NCBI RefSeq assembly: GCF_016598535.1 | Contig: NZ_CP066779.1 | Location: 2,790,001-2,854,000 of the forward strand | Source: Rhodococcus sp. P-2 | GTDB lineage: Bacteria > Actinomycetota > Actinomycetes > Mycobacteriales > Mycobacteriaceae | Direction: 5' to 3' | DNA: 64,000 bases | Shown here: piece after piece, positions 1 to 7,608 of the stretch | Position numbering within the stretch: position 1 is the first letter of the stretch | How the letters are laid out: every line of letters starts with the position of its first letter | The notes under the pieces: generated by a model | What the model saw: only the letters and a program-made list of their open reading frames with translations | Told to the model about the DNA's origin: nothing | Databases searched by the model: none | Translations under genes and position numbers: made by a program

Positions 1-91
1 TCCGTGGCTCGGTGTATGGGGACAGAACGTCCACGGCATTCAGCAGAGTCTCGACGGAATCATGTTCTTCGACAAGGCCTGGAAGAACTGA
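1..91 (+). CDS. Peptide/nickel-type ABC substrate-binding protein, C-terminal end only
   Basis: Only the last 29 codons are in the window, read from base 2 to a TGA at 89-91. The peptide ends with NVHGIQQSLDGIMFFDKAW, which closely matches the end of the complete binding protein at 4905-6524 (NVHGLEQSLDGIVLFDGAW). It is therefore a paralogue in the SBP_bac_5 family, which delivers peptides or similar solutes to ABC importers. The body and signal sequence lie outside the window. A strong hairpin follows 32 bases after the stop, so the gene is probably the last of its transcript. Confidence 0.75.
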   Translation, partial: PWLGVWGQNVHGIQQSLDGIMFFDKAWKN

Positions 92-123
92 AGGCCTCTG
101 AAGAACTAGAGAACTGACCAGAC

Positions 124-155
124 CCGAGAAGCGTCCCTGCGGGGACGCTTCTCGG
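124..155. terminator. Perfect 14-bp hairpin terminator
   Basis: CCGAGAAGCGTCCC (124-137) and its exact complement (142-155) flank a TGCG loop. No T-tract follows, as is common for high-GC actinomycete terminators. It sits between the end of the binding-protein gene on the plus strand and the end of the transketolase-like gene on the minus strand, so it can serve both convergent transcripts. Confidence 0.8.
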
Positions 156-174
156 CATCGGAGAGTGTGATTGG

Positions 175-2487
175 TCAAGAAGTGAGATCGAGGGCAGCGC
201 GGACGATGCTGTCGGAGTCGAGGCCGTGGTACCGGTAGACGTCCTCGAGTGAACCGACCTGACCGAACCGGCTCACTCCGAGCGCAGCACCCGGAACGTT
301 GTTGATTCCCGTCAGGAACGCGAGGGTGTGCGGGTGTCCGTCGAGAACGGTCACCATCGGCGCGGACCGGCTACTCGGAAAGACCTGATCCAGGATCCAC
401 GACGGACCGTCCGCGAGGCCGCGCCGAGACTGGAGTGCTTCGAAGAGCAAGCCCGGGCTGGTCACGCACACCACGTCGGCGGAAATGCCCTGCTCGCCGA
501 GTCTTTCGGCTGCAACCAGCGTTTCGGTGACAGTGGCACCCATGCCGACCAGAGTGACGGCAGGATCAGGGTTGTGTCGCAGTGTGTATGCCCCGGCGAC
601 CACCTGACGTCGACGGCGTTCTCGCGCAGCCGGATCGGTCGGCACCGCGGCCAGGGCCTGATCGACCGGACGGGTCGACAGACGCAGATACGACGAGCTG
701 CCGTCGGGGCGGCCGAGGCGTCCGATGCTGTCGAGGAGCGTCCACTCCACGTCGACGGCGAACGCCGGTTCGAAACTGACGCAACCCGGCTGTTCCAGTC
801 CGATGGAGGGGGTCTTGATCGACTGGTGCGCACCACCTTCGGCAGCCAGGGTCACGCCTGACGGAGTGCCGACCATGATCGACTGTCCACCGGCGTAGAT
901 GCCGTACGACCACGGTTCGAGAGCCCGCTCGATGAACGGGTCGTACATCACGCCGATGGGGAAGAGCGGCTGGCCCCAGCGACTCCAGGTTGCACCGAGT
1001 TCGCCCATCAGTCCGACCAGGTTGGTCTCGGCGATACCGAGTTCCATGTGCTGCCCGGTGGGCTTCTCACGCCAGTGCATGATCGTTTCGGCATCGTCGG
1101 CAAACCAGTTGTGCCGCTCGTCGGGGGACCACACCCCGACCTTGTTCAACCAGCCTGCCAGGTTCGTGGTGGAACTGACGTCCGGACTCAGTGTGACAAC
1201 ACGTTTCGCGGCGTCCGGCGCTTCGCGGCTGAGGTCGAGCAGCACCCGACCGAGAGCTGCCTGAGTGGTGGACGTGCCGGAGGGAGTGCGGCCGATATCT
1301 TTCGGAACTGCCGGAGGCACCAGGTGCTCCACCTTCGGGCGAGCCAGGCGCCCAGCGGTTTCGGCGCAGATGCGGCCCGACGGGCTGTCGGTCTCGAACC
1401 GTTCCCAGGGCTTCGACGGATTCATGCCGAGTTCCGCCGCCAGGTGCTCGTACTGCTCGATGGTGAGCAGCGACGAGTGGTTCTGCGGATGACCCTGCGT
1501 CGGCAGGCCCCGGCCCTTGATCGTGTACGCGATGATCACGGTGGGACGGGTGTCGTCGATCTGCGCGTACGCCTCTCGCAGGGCGTCGAGGTCGTGGCCA
1601 CCGAGATTGCGGATGGCCGCGAGCACCGTGGCGTCGTCGAGGTCGTTGATCAGCGACGTGATCGCGTCGGCGTCCGCCGCGTCGCCGGGCAGTCTCAGAC
1701 GTACCTCGTCGGCCGTGCATCGCAGCAGACGCTGGTACTCCGGATTGGGCATGTCCAGGATTCGTTCGCGCAACGCGCTGCCGCCTGGCCGGGTGAACAG
1801 TGATTCCAGCAGTGCGCCGAACTTCACGGTGACGACCTGCCAGCCGGCGCCCGAGAACATGCGCTCCAGGCGGGTTGCCGCGATGTTCGGGACCACCCGG
1901 TCCAGTGATTGGCGGTTGAGGTCGACGATCCACACGATCTCACCCAGTTCGGCAACCGAATGATCGAGAACTGCTTCCCACACAGCGCCCTCGTCGAGTT
2001 CGGCGTCACCGACGAGGGAGTACTGACGTCCGGTTCCGGCGCCGCCGAGGGAGGCGTCGACGTATCGGCGTGCGATGGCGCCCCAGATGGGAGCCGTCGC
2101 GCCGATACCCACCGAACCGGTCGAATAGTCCACCGGATCAGGATCTTTTGATCGACTCGGGTAGCTCTGCAGGCCCCCGAACTCGCGCAGCGTTGTCAGG
2201 TAGGACTCGTCGAGTTCACCGAGCAGATAGTTGATGCCGTGGAGCACCGGAGCCGCGTGCGGCTTGACGGAAACCCGGTCGCCGGAACGAAGTTGGCCGA
2301 ACCACAGGGACGTCATGATCGAGACCATCGACGCGCACGAGGCCTGATGACCGCCGACCTTGAGCCCGCTGGGATTCGGCCTAACCCGGTTGGCGTGATG
2401 GATCATCGCGGTCGACAACCACAGAACGCGCTTCTCGATCTCCGCCAGTGATTCGGGAGCGTTCTGGTTGATGCTGGGGCTGTTCAC
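175..2487 (-). CDS. Transketolase-family ThDP enzyme resembling homodimeric pyruvate dehydrogenase E1
   Basis: A 770-residue thiamine-diphosphate enzyme. The ThDP/Mg motif starts with GDAELDEG (residues 160-167) and ends with VDLNRQSLD (188-196), which resembles the VINCNLQRLDG region of AceE. The second half has the Pyr domain with the conserved glutamate in ELGIAETN and an AceE-like stretch ending FEPAFAVDVEW. The open frame reaches 2655, but GTG 2487 is chosen: an AGGA lies just upstream and homology-like sequence begins there. It is shorter than typical AceE (about 890-920). No E2 or E3 gene is adjacent, so it may act alone on a 2-oxoacid or as a transketolase variant. The family call is firm; the substrate is unknown. 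Confidence 0.8.
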   Translation of the reverse strand: MNSPSINQNAPESLAEIEKRVLWLSTAMIHHANRVRPNPSGLKVGGHQASCASMVSIMTSLWFGQLRSGDRVSVKPHAAPVLHGINYLLGELDESYLTTLREFGGLQSYPSRSKDPDPVDYSTGSVGIGATAPIWGAIARRYVDASLGGAGTGRQYSLVGDAELDEGAVWEAVLDHSVAELGEIVWIVDLNRQSLDRVVPNIAATRLERMFSGAGWQVVTVKFGALLESLFTRPGGSALRERILDMPNPEYQRLLRCTADEVRLRLPGDAADADAITSLINDLDDATVLAAIRNLGGHDLDALREAYAQIDDTRPTVIIAYTIKGRGLPTQGHPQNHSSLLTIEQYEHLAAELGMNPSKPWERFETDSPSGRICAETAGRLARPKVEHLVPPAVPKDIGRTPSGTSTTQAALGRVLLDLSREAPDAAKRVVTLSPDVSSTTNLAGWLNKVGVWSPDERHNWFADDAETIMHWREKPTGQHMELGIAETNLVGLMGELGATWSRWGQPLFPIGVMYDPFIERALEPWSYGIYAGGQSIMVGTPSGVTLAAEGGAHQSIKTPSIGLEQPGCVSFEPAFAVDVEWTLLDSIGRLGRPDGSSSYLRLSTRPVDQALAAVPTDPAARERRRRQVVAGAYTLRHNPDPAVTLVGMGATVTETLVAAERLGEQGISADVVCVTSPGLLFEALQSRRGLADGPSWILDQVFPSSRSAPMVTVLDGHPHTLAFLTGINNVPGAALGVSRFGQVGSLEDVYRYHGLDSDSIVRAALDLTS

Positions 2488-2753
2488 GGCCGGTCCTGCC
2501 TTCAATAGTTGACATCGATCACCGCACCGCCTGTACCCCAGATCGTGGGGCCGACGATGTGGTTGTGATGTTTGGCAGGACTTCCTGAGGCCGAACCGTT
2601 CGGTGCGGCAAAGTCCAGCCGCACCTGTCGATCTGTTGTGCAGATTCTGCGTCAAAGTCCATCATCGGCATACAGATTGGGCAATAGCTACCCGACGGAT
2701 TGAGCAATGTGCGCAACACCGAGGGCTGTGCGCCGTGACAGGTGGGCACTATG

Positions 2754-2767
2754 CGCAGTGCACTGCG
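2754..2767. repeat. 14-bp perfect palindrome upstream of the transketolase-like gene
   Basis: CGCAGTGCACTGCG reads identically on both strands. It lies in the 292-bp gap between the zinc-finger gene (stop at 2780) and the transketolase-like start at 2487. The same gap holds an 8-bp inverted repeat (GGTGCGGC at 2602-2609, GCCGCACC at 2618-2625). Either could be an operator or a weak terminator. I see no convincing gene in this gap. Confidence 0.35.
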
Positions 2768-2779
2768 AGTCGCGCGCGG

Positions 2780-3100
2780 TCAATCCATCAGGTCGTGGAC
2801 GTAGCACCAGCGCCAGGATTCGCCGGGCTCGTGCGAGCGCATGACCGGATGCCCGGCGTCGCGGTAGTGGTTGGTGGCGTGCTGATGAGGGCTGGAATCG
2901 CAGCATCCGACGTGGCCGCAGGACAGGCACATACGCAGGTGAGACCAGTTATCCTCGCCCAACTCGGCGCACTCCTGGCAGACGCCGGGCGTCAGCGCCG
3001 CCGGGTCCGTTTCGGGCGCATTGGTTAGTTCCTCGCAACCGGTCGGAGCGGGTGCGGGCTGCTGCGTGCGAGCTGCTGCTCGCTTCAGGATTTTCTTCAT
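2780..3100 (-). CDS. UBP-type zinc-finger protein
   Basis: A 106-residue protein made mostly of a zf-UBP domain. Metal ligands are visible as VCQEC (residues 40-44), CLSCGHVGCC (58-67) and the histidines of HQHATNHYRDAGH (72-84), followed by the WCYVHD tail typical of the family. In eukaryotes this fold binds the ubiquitin C-terminus; in bacteria its role is not established. The ATG at 3100 is the only reasonable start, though its Shine-Dalgarno is poorly spaced. It diverges from the Na+/H+ antiporter with only 26 bp between start codons, which suggests a functional link with the antiporter (inference). Confidence 0.8.
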   Translation of the reverse strand: MKKILKRAAARTQQPAPAPTGCEELTNAPETDPAALTPGVCQECAELGEDNWSHLRMCLSCGHVGCCDSSPHQHATNHYRDAGHPVMRSHEPGESWRWCYVHDLMD

Positions 3101-3126
3101 CGCCTTCCATACTGCATGCTGCCAGG

Positions 3127-4722
3127 GTGAACGGCATATTACTGGGGGTTGTAGTAGCGGCGTTGCTGGTGGCGGCGGTCGCGCGAAGGTTCGGGCTGTC
3201 TTCGCCGCTGATCCTCGTCCTGGTCGGTTTGATCGCCTGTCAGATACCGGGTGTTCCGGAATTGGAACTCGATCCCGACCTCGTCCTGTTCGTCGTGTTG
3301 CCTCCACTTCTGTACTCGGCAGCACTGGACAGTTCATACCTGGCTTTGCGCTCGAATCTGCGTCCGATCGGATTTCTCGCGGTGGGGCTGCCCCTCGCGA
3401 CGACGGCAGCGGTGGGCTTTGTCGCCTACCTGATCGTGCCGGAGTTCTCGATAGCGGCTGCTCTGGTTCTCGGCGCCATCGTGGCGCCGCCGGACGCGGT
3501 GTCCGCGAGCGCAATCGGACGCAAGCTCGGTCTGCCGCGCCGAATCATGACCCTGCTGGGCGGCGAGAGCCTGCTCAACGACGCCACCGCTCTGACGGCG
3601 TACAAGGTTGCTCTCGCTGCCGCCGTGGGTACTGGTGCGACGCTGATCGGCGGCTTCGAGACCTTCCTCGTCGCAGCGGTCGGTGGAACGGTGATCGGCC
3701 TGGCGGTGGGCTTCGTCATCTCGAAGGTTCGCGGCAAACTCCAGGATCCGGTGATGGAGAGCGGAATCGGATTGGTCGTGCCGTTCTTCACCTACCTGGC
3801 TGCGGAAGAGGTCCACGCGTCGGGCGTCATCGCCGTCGTCGTAGCCGGATTGTTCCTCGGCCAGCGCTCCACCCGTGCGAGCTATGCGACGCGTTTGCAG
3901 GACACGGCAGTGTGGAGGGCCGTCGACCTGATCCTGGAGTCTTTCGTCTTCCTGTTGATCGGGCTCCAATTGCCCAGTGTCGTCAACGGATTGCAGGGGT
4001 ACAGCACCTCGATCGTCGTCTGGGCATCGGTTGCCGTTCTCGTGACCGTCGTGGTGGTCCGGATCGCCTGGGTGTTCCCGTTCACGTACGTACCGCGCTG
4101 GCTGTCTCCCCGCATCCGAGCGAGAGAACCGGAGATTTCCGCGCGGGCGGTGTTCGTCGTGTCATGGGCCGGTATGCGAGGAGTCGTGTCGCTGGCGGCT
4201 GCCTTCGCGATTCCGTTGACGGTCAACAGCGGCGAAGACTTCCCGGGCCGTTCGCTGATCCTGTTCCTGACGTTTGTCGTCGTGGTCGGCACGCTGTTGC
4301 TGCACGGCCTGACGTTGCCGTGGGTCATCCGTGTCCTCGGCGTGCAGGGCGATGAAGAGCAGTCTGACGCACGCGCCGAGGCGGCGGCTCAGGACAAGGC
4401 TGCCCGCGCGGCTGCGGCGAGGCTGGACGAGTTGGTCGGAGCCGACGCCGACGACGTCCCTCAGGTCCGGAATCGCGCCGCCGACATCTTGCGAAGCTGG
4501 AACACTCACCGCGCGAACTCGGCGTGGGAGCGGCTCGGACGCAGCGACGAGGATCTGGGGGAGAGCCCGTCGAATGCCTTCCGCTCGCTGCGCCTCGAGA
4601 TGATCGACGCCGAGCGAGGTGTGTTCATCGCCGAGCGCGATGCCGGCCGGATCGACGACGAGGTTCTTCGGAAGGTGCTTCGAGAGCTCGATCTCGAGGA
4701 AGCCACGCTCGACCGAGACTAG
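3127..4722 (+). CDS. Na+/H+ antiporter, CPA1/NhaP-type
   Basis: A 531-residue cation:proton exchanger of the plasma membrane. About twelve hydrophobic segments fill residues 1-400, with the family landmarks GAIVAPPDAVSASAIG and GGESLLNDATALTAYK, where the acidic residues carry the transported ions. A hydrophilic, mostly helical tail of about 130 residues follows (DEEQSDARAEAAAQDKAAR onward) and probably regulates activity from the cytoplasm. The GTG at 3127 is chosen because the first membrane helix starts immediately; no good ribosome-binding site precedes it, so leaderless translation is possible. It is divergent from the UBP zinc-finger gene. Confidence 0.88.
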   Translation: MNGILLGVVVAALLVAAVARRFGLSSPLILVLVGLIACQIPGVPELELDPDLVLFVVLPPLLYSAALDSSYLALRSNLRPIGFLAVGLPLATTAAVGFVAYLIVPEFSIAAALVLGAIVAPPDAVSASAIGRKLGLPRRIMTLLGGESLLNDATALTAYKVALAAAVGTGATLIGGFETFLVAAVGGTVIGLAVGFVISKVRGKLQDPVMESGIGLVVPFFTYLAAEEVHASGVIAVVVAGLFLGQRSTRASYATRLQDTAVWRAVDLILESFVFLLIGLQLPSVVNGLQGYSTSIVVWASVAVLVTVVVVRIAWVFPFTYVPRWLSPRIRAREPEISARAVFVVSWAGMRGVVSLAAAFAIPLTVNSGEDFPGRSLILFLTFVVVVGTLLLHGLTLPWVIRVLGVQGDEEQSDARAEAAAQDKAARAAAARLDELVGADADDVPQVRNRAADILRSWNTHRANSAWERLGRSDEDLGESPSNAFRSLRLEMIDAERGVFIAERDAGRIDDEVLRKVLRELDLEEATLDRD

Positions 4723-4832
4723 ACCGGCTGGTCTGATGTCGGTGAGGGTATTCGCTGGCCAGGGTCGGTTTACCCGACCGTTGAGGCCTGCAACTTAACC
4801 GATTCCACTGAGCGAGACTCGATCCAATTTTC

Positions 4833-4848
4833 TGTGCCTCCCGTCACA
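4833..4848. promoter_or_regulatory. CRP/GlxR-like site before the peptide ABC operon
   Basis: TGTGCCTCCCGTCACA matches the CRP-family consensus TGTGA-N6-TCACA at nine of ten positions. It lies 57-72 bases before the binding-protein start, inside the 182-bp gap after the antiporter. Control of uptake operons by actinobacterial CRP (GlxR) is well known; use of this particular site is inference. Confidence 0.45.
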
Positions 4849-4904
4849 GACTGTTTCGTGTTCAACATCACGTCACGGTCTTACCCCGCCTTGGAGGCAT
4901 TCGA

Positions 4905-6524
4905 ATGAGTCGTAGTTCCCGCCGCGGAAGTCGCAGATTGGCTGCGGCTGCGCTGGCGATCACCGCAAGCATGTTCCTGGCGTCGTGCGCCGACAACGGC
5001 TCGAGCAATGGCGGCGGCGAATCCGCTGATTCCGGTTCCTCGCTGAAGATCGGCATGGTCAACGAGCAGGCCGATCCCGGTACTCCCACCAAGGGTGGCA
5101 CGCTGACGTTCAGCGGCTACTCGGCAGTCACGACTCTCGATCCCGCGAAGGCTCAGGTTGCCGGCGCCACCGGTGGCAGCGAACTCAGCGCCATCTACGA
5201 CGTGCTCATGCGTTACGACCCCATCGCGCAGAAGTTCGAGCCCAAGCTCGCCCAGTCGCTCGAAGCGAGTTCGGACAGCAAGACCTGGACGCTGAAGTTG
5301 CGCGACGGTGTGAAGTTCAGCGACGGAACGGCTTTCGATTCGAAGGCCGTCGCGGACAGCATCAACCGTTACGTCACCAACAAGGGACCGCAGTCGAGCC
5401 TGTGGGCTTCCAAGGTCGCCTCGATCGACACCCCCGATGCGACGACCGTCGTCTTCAATCTCGTTGATCCGTGGACGGGCATCCAGTCGATGCTCGCCAC
5501 CGGACCCGGCATGATTGTCGCCCCGAGCGCCCAGCAGGGTGACCAGTTCACCCCGATCGGTGCCGGTGCCTTCACCCTCGAGAAGTTCGCTCCCAACGAG
5601 GAACTGTTGTTGGCTGCTCGCCCCGACTACTACGACGGCGCACCGAACATCGACAAGCTCAAGCTGATCAGCATCGTCGGCGCTCAGCCCACCGCTGAAG
5701 CTCTCAAGACGGGCGGCATCGACGCCGCGTACATGCGTACGCTCACTCCGATCCTGGATCTGATCGAGTCGGGTTACCCCGGCTTCGTCGACATCCCGTC
5801 GCTCGGCTACATCGCGAACGTGAACATGGCCCCGGGCCGCCCGGGATCGGATGTCCGTGTCCGCCAGGCGATGGCGCTGGCCGTCGACCCGGAGACGCTG
5901 AACACCCGCGTCAACAACGGCAAGGGACTGCCCGGCCAGGAGATCTTCCAGGACACCTCGCGCTGGCACAACGACGTCGCACCGATCGGCGTCGACCCCG
6001 CGAAGGCGAAGGAACTGCTCGATCAGGCCAAGGCCGACGGCTACGACGGCAAGATCACCTTCCTCTCCATCCAGGAACCGTCCGCGCAGGCAACGGCACT
6101 GGCGATCCAGGCGATGCTCAACGCAGTCGGCTTCGACGCTCAGATCGAATACGTCACCGGTGCAGGTGATCTGGTCAAGCGGATGTACGCCGATCACGAC
6201 TACGACATGAGCACCGCAGCACTGAGCCTCGCCGAGGCCGATCCCTACGAGCGTCTGTACACGGGCATCAAGTCCGGCGGCCGTAACAACGCGACCGGCT
6301 ACTCCGACGCCGAAATGGACGCTCTCCTCGACAAGTTGGGCGTCGCAACCACCGACGGCGACAAGAAGGCAGTCCTGGCCCAGATCCAGGAGCGCGCCAA
6401 CGAGACCGTCCCGTGGCAGGTGTGGGGCAACGTCGCCGCACTCGATGTCTGGAACCAGAACGTTCACGGTCTCGAGCAGAGCCTCGACGGAATCGTGCTC
6501 TTCGACGGAGCTTGGAAGTCCTAG
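4905..6524 (+). CDS. ABC transporter substrate-binding lipoprotein, peptide/nickel family (SBP_bac_5)
   Basis: A 539-residue extracytoplasmic solute receptor. The N-terminus is basic, then hydrophobic, ending in the lipobox LASC (residues 25-28), so the mature protein is anchored by a lipid on Cys28. The rest has the family-5 layout, including PKLAQSLEASSDSKTWTLKL and LRDGVKFSDGTAFDSKAV near the front. A GGAGG motif sits well before ATG 4905. It is first in a five-gene importer (receptor, two permeases, two ATPases). A hairpin after its stop probably keeps receptor mRNA more abundant than the rest. The partial gene at 1-91 is a paralogue. The ligand is likely a peptide but not provable here. 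Confidence 0.92.
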   Translation: MSRSSRRGSRRLAAAALAITASMFLASCADNGSSNGGGESADSGSSLKIGMVNEQADPGTPTKGGTLTFSGYSAVTTLDPAKAQVAGATGGSELSAIYDVLMRYDPIAQKFEPKLAQSLEASSDSKTWTLKLRDGVKFSDGTAFDSKAVADSINRYVTNKGPQSSLWASKVASIDTPDATTVVFNLVDPWTGIQSMLATGPGMIVAPSAQQGDQFTPIGAGAFTLEKFAPNEELLLAARPDYYDGAPNIDKLKLISIVGAQPTAEALKTGGIDAAYMRTLTPILDLIESGYPGFVDIPSLGYIANVNMAPGRPGSDVRVRQAMALAVDPETLNTRVNNGKGLPGQEIFQDTSRWHNDVAPIGVDPAKAKELLDQAKADGYDGKITFLSIQEPSAQATALAIQAMLNAVGFDAQIEYVTGAGDLVKRMYADHDYDMSTAALSLAEADPYERLYTGIKSGGRNNATGYSDAEMDALLDKLGVATTDGDKKAVLAQIQERANETVPWQVWGNVAALDVWNQNVHGLEQSLDGIVLFDGAWKS

Positions 6525-6541
6525 AGAGCCTGAAGTTCACG

Positions 6542-6580
6542 GCCGGCCCCGCGCCCATATCGCAGCGGATCGGGGCCGGC
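6542..6580 (+). terminator. Intra-operon hairpin after the binding-protein gene
   Basis: GCCGGCCCCG (6542-6551) pairs perfectly with CGGGGCCGGC (6571-6580) across a 19-nt loop. There is no T-run. It lies between the receptor and first permease genes, where such stem-loops commonly stabilise receptor mRNA or cause partial termination. Confidence 0.6.
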
Positions 6581-6651
6581 TGCGAACGAAGAAATGAAAT
6601 CAGAGGAACTGCTGTGTATTGCGAGCTCGCTGTCCGAAGGAGACGAAATCG

Positions 6652-7608
6652 ATGAACATCGGCGCAATAGGTAAGAAATTGGGCCAGCTCGTCATTGTGA
6701 TCCTGATCGTCAGCTTCGGAACCTTCGTGCTGGCATCACTGATCCCCGGCGATCCCGCTGTCTCCGTTCTCGGGGAAGGCCGAACGCCCGCCGAGTACGA
6801 GGAAGTTCGCCAGCAGCTCGGGCTCAACGACCCACTCCTGGTTCGCTATTGGGACTGGCTGACCAGCGCTCTCCAGGGCGACCTCGGCAACTCGCTCGTT
6901 CCCCCGCAGCAGGACGTCCTCACCGCGATCAGTTCCGCTCTCCCCGTCAGCGTTCAGTTGGCAGTGATGGGTCTGGTCATCGCCCTCGTCGTCGCAGTTC
7001 CGCTCGCACTCTGGTCGGCGCACCACGAGGGTGGCGTCATCGACCGCGTCATCAGCGCCGCGACGTTCGGTGTTCTGTCCGTCCCGAGCTTCCTCGCCGG
7101 TCTGTTGCTGATCATGGTCACCGTCAACTGGCTCGGCTGGTTCCCCCGATCACAGTGGGTGCGCATCGGAGACAGCCTCTCCGGAAACCTTTCACACGCA
7201 ATACTTCCCGCGATCACCATCAGCCTCCTCGAGATGGCGATGTTCACTCGCGTTCTCCGCTCCGACCTGGTGACGACGCTCCGTGAGGATTACATCCTCG
7301 CGTCGAAAGCCAAGGGAATGCCCACGCTGCGAGTGCTTTTCAGTGACGCGCTCCGCCCGTCGTCGTTCTCGCTCATCACGATGATGGGTCTGGCTCTCGG
7401 CGGCATGATCGGCAGCACCGTGATCGTCGAGACGCTGTTCTCGCTGCCCGGAATGGGCACGCTCATCGTCCGCGCAGCGCAGCAGGGTGATTCACCGATG
7501 CTGCTGGGCGCGGTGGTCGTGATCGCAGTCATCTACGTCCTCGTCAACAGCGCGATCGATGTTCTGTACACCTATCTTGACCCGAGGAGTCGTCGTGTCC
7601 ATGTCTGA
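6652..7608 (+). CDS. Peptide ABC transporter permease, DppB/OppB type
   Basis: A 318-residue inner-membrane subunit. It starts with a hydrophobic helix (GKKLGQLVIVILIVSFGTFV), has the DppB-type outer loop with LIPGDPAVSVLGE and the binding-protein-dependent permease domain with the EAA-like cytoplasmic loop around DYILASKAKGMPTLRVLFSD. The ATG at 6652 follows an AAGGAG at proper spacing. The 3' end overlaps the next permease start, so translation is probably coupled. It should form the channel with the 7595-8695 product. Confidence 0.92.
   Translation: MNIGAIGKKLGQLVIVILIVSFGTFVLASLIPGDPAVSVLGEGRTPAEYEEVRQQLGLNDPLLVRYWDWLTSALQGDLGNSLVPPQQDVLTAISSALPVSVQLAVMGLVIALVVAVPLALWSAHHEGGVIDRVISAATFGVLSVPSFLAGLLLIMVTVNWLGWFPRSQWVRIGDSLSGNLSHAILPAITISLLEMAMFTRVLRSDLVTTLREDYILASKAKGMPTLRVLFSDALRPSSFSLITMMGLALGGMIGSTVIVETLFSLPGMGTLIVRAAQQGDSPMLLGAVVVIAVIYVLVNSAIDVLYTYLDPRSRRVHV

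Noticed and set aside
2519-2749. 76-codon minus-strand frame with a YCPIC motif in the gap before the transketolase-like gene
   Set aside because: It overlaps the likely promoter and start region, has no ribosome-binding site and only two cysteines; judged non-coding.
4881-6467. Long open frame (528 codons) on the minus strand through the peptide-binding protein gene
   Set aside because: It is antisense to a well-recognised lipoprotein gene and is rich in valine, arginine and glycine with no domain. It is a codon-bias shadow of high-GC coding DNA.
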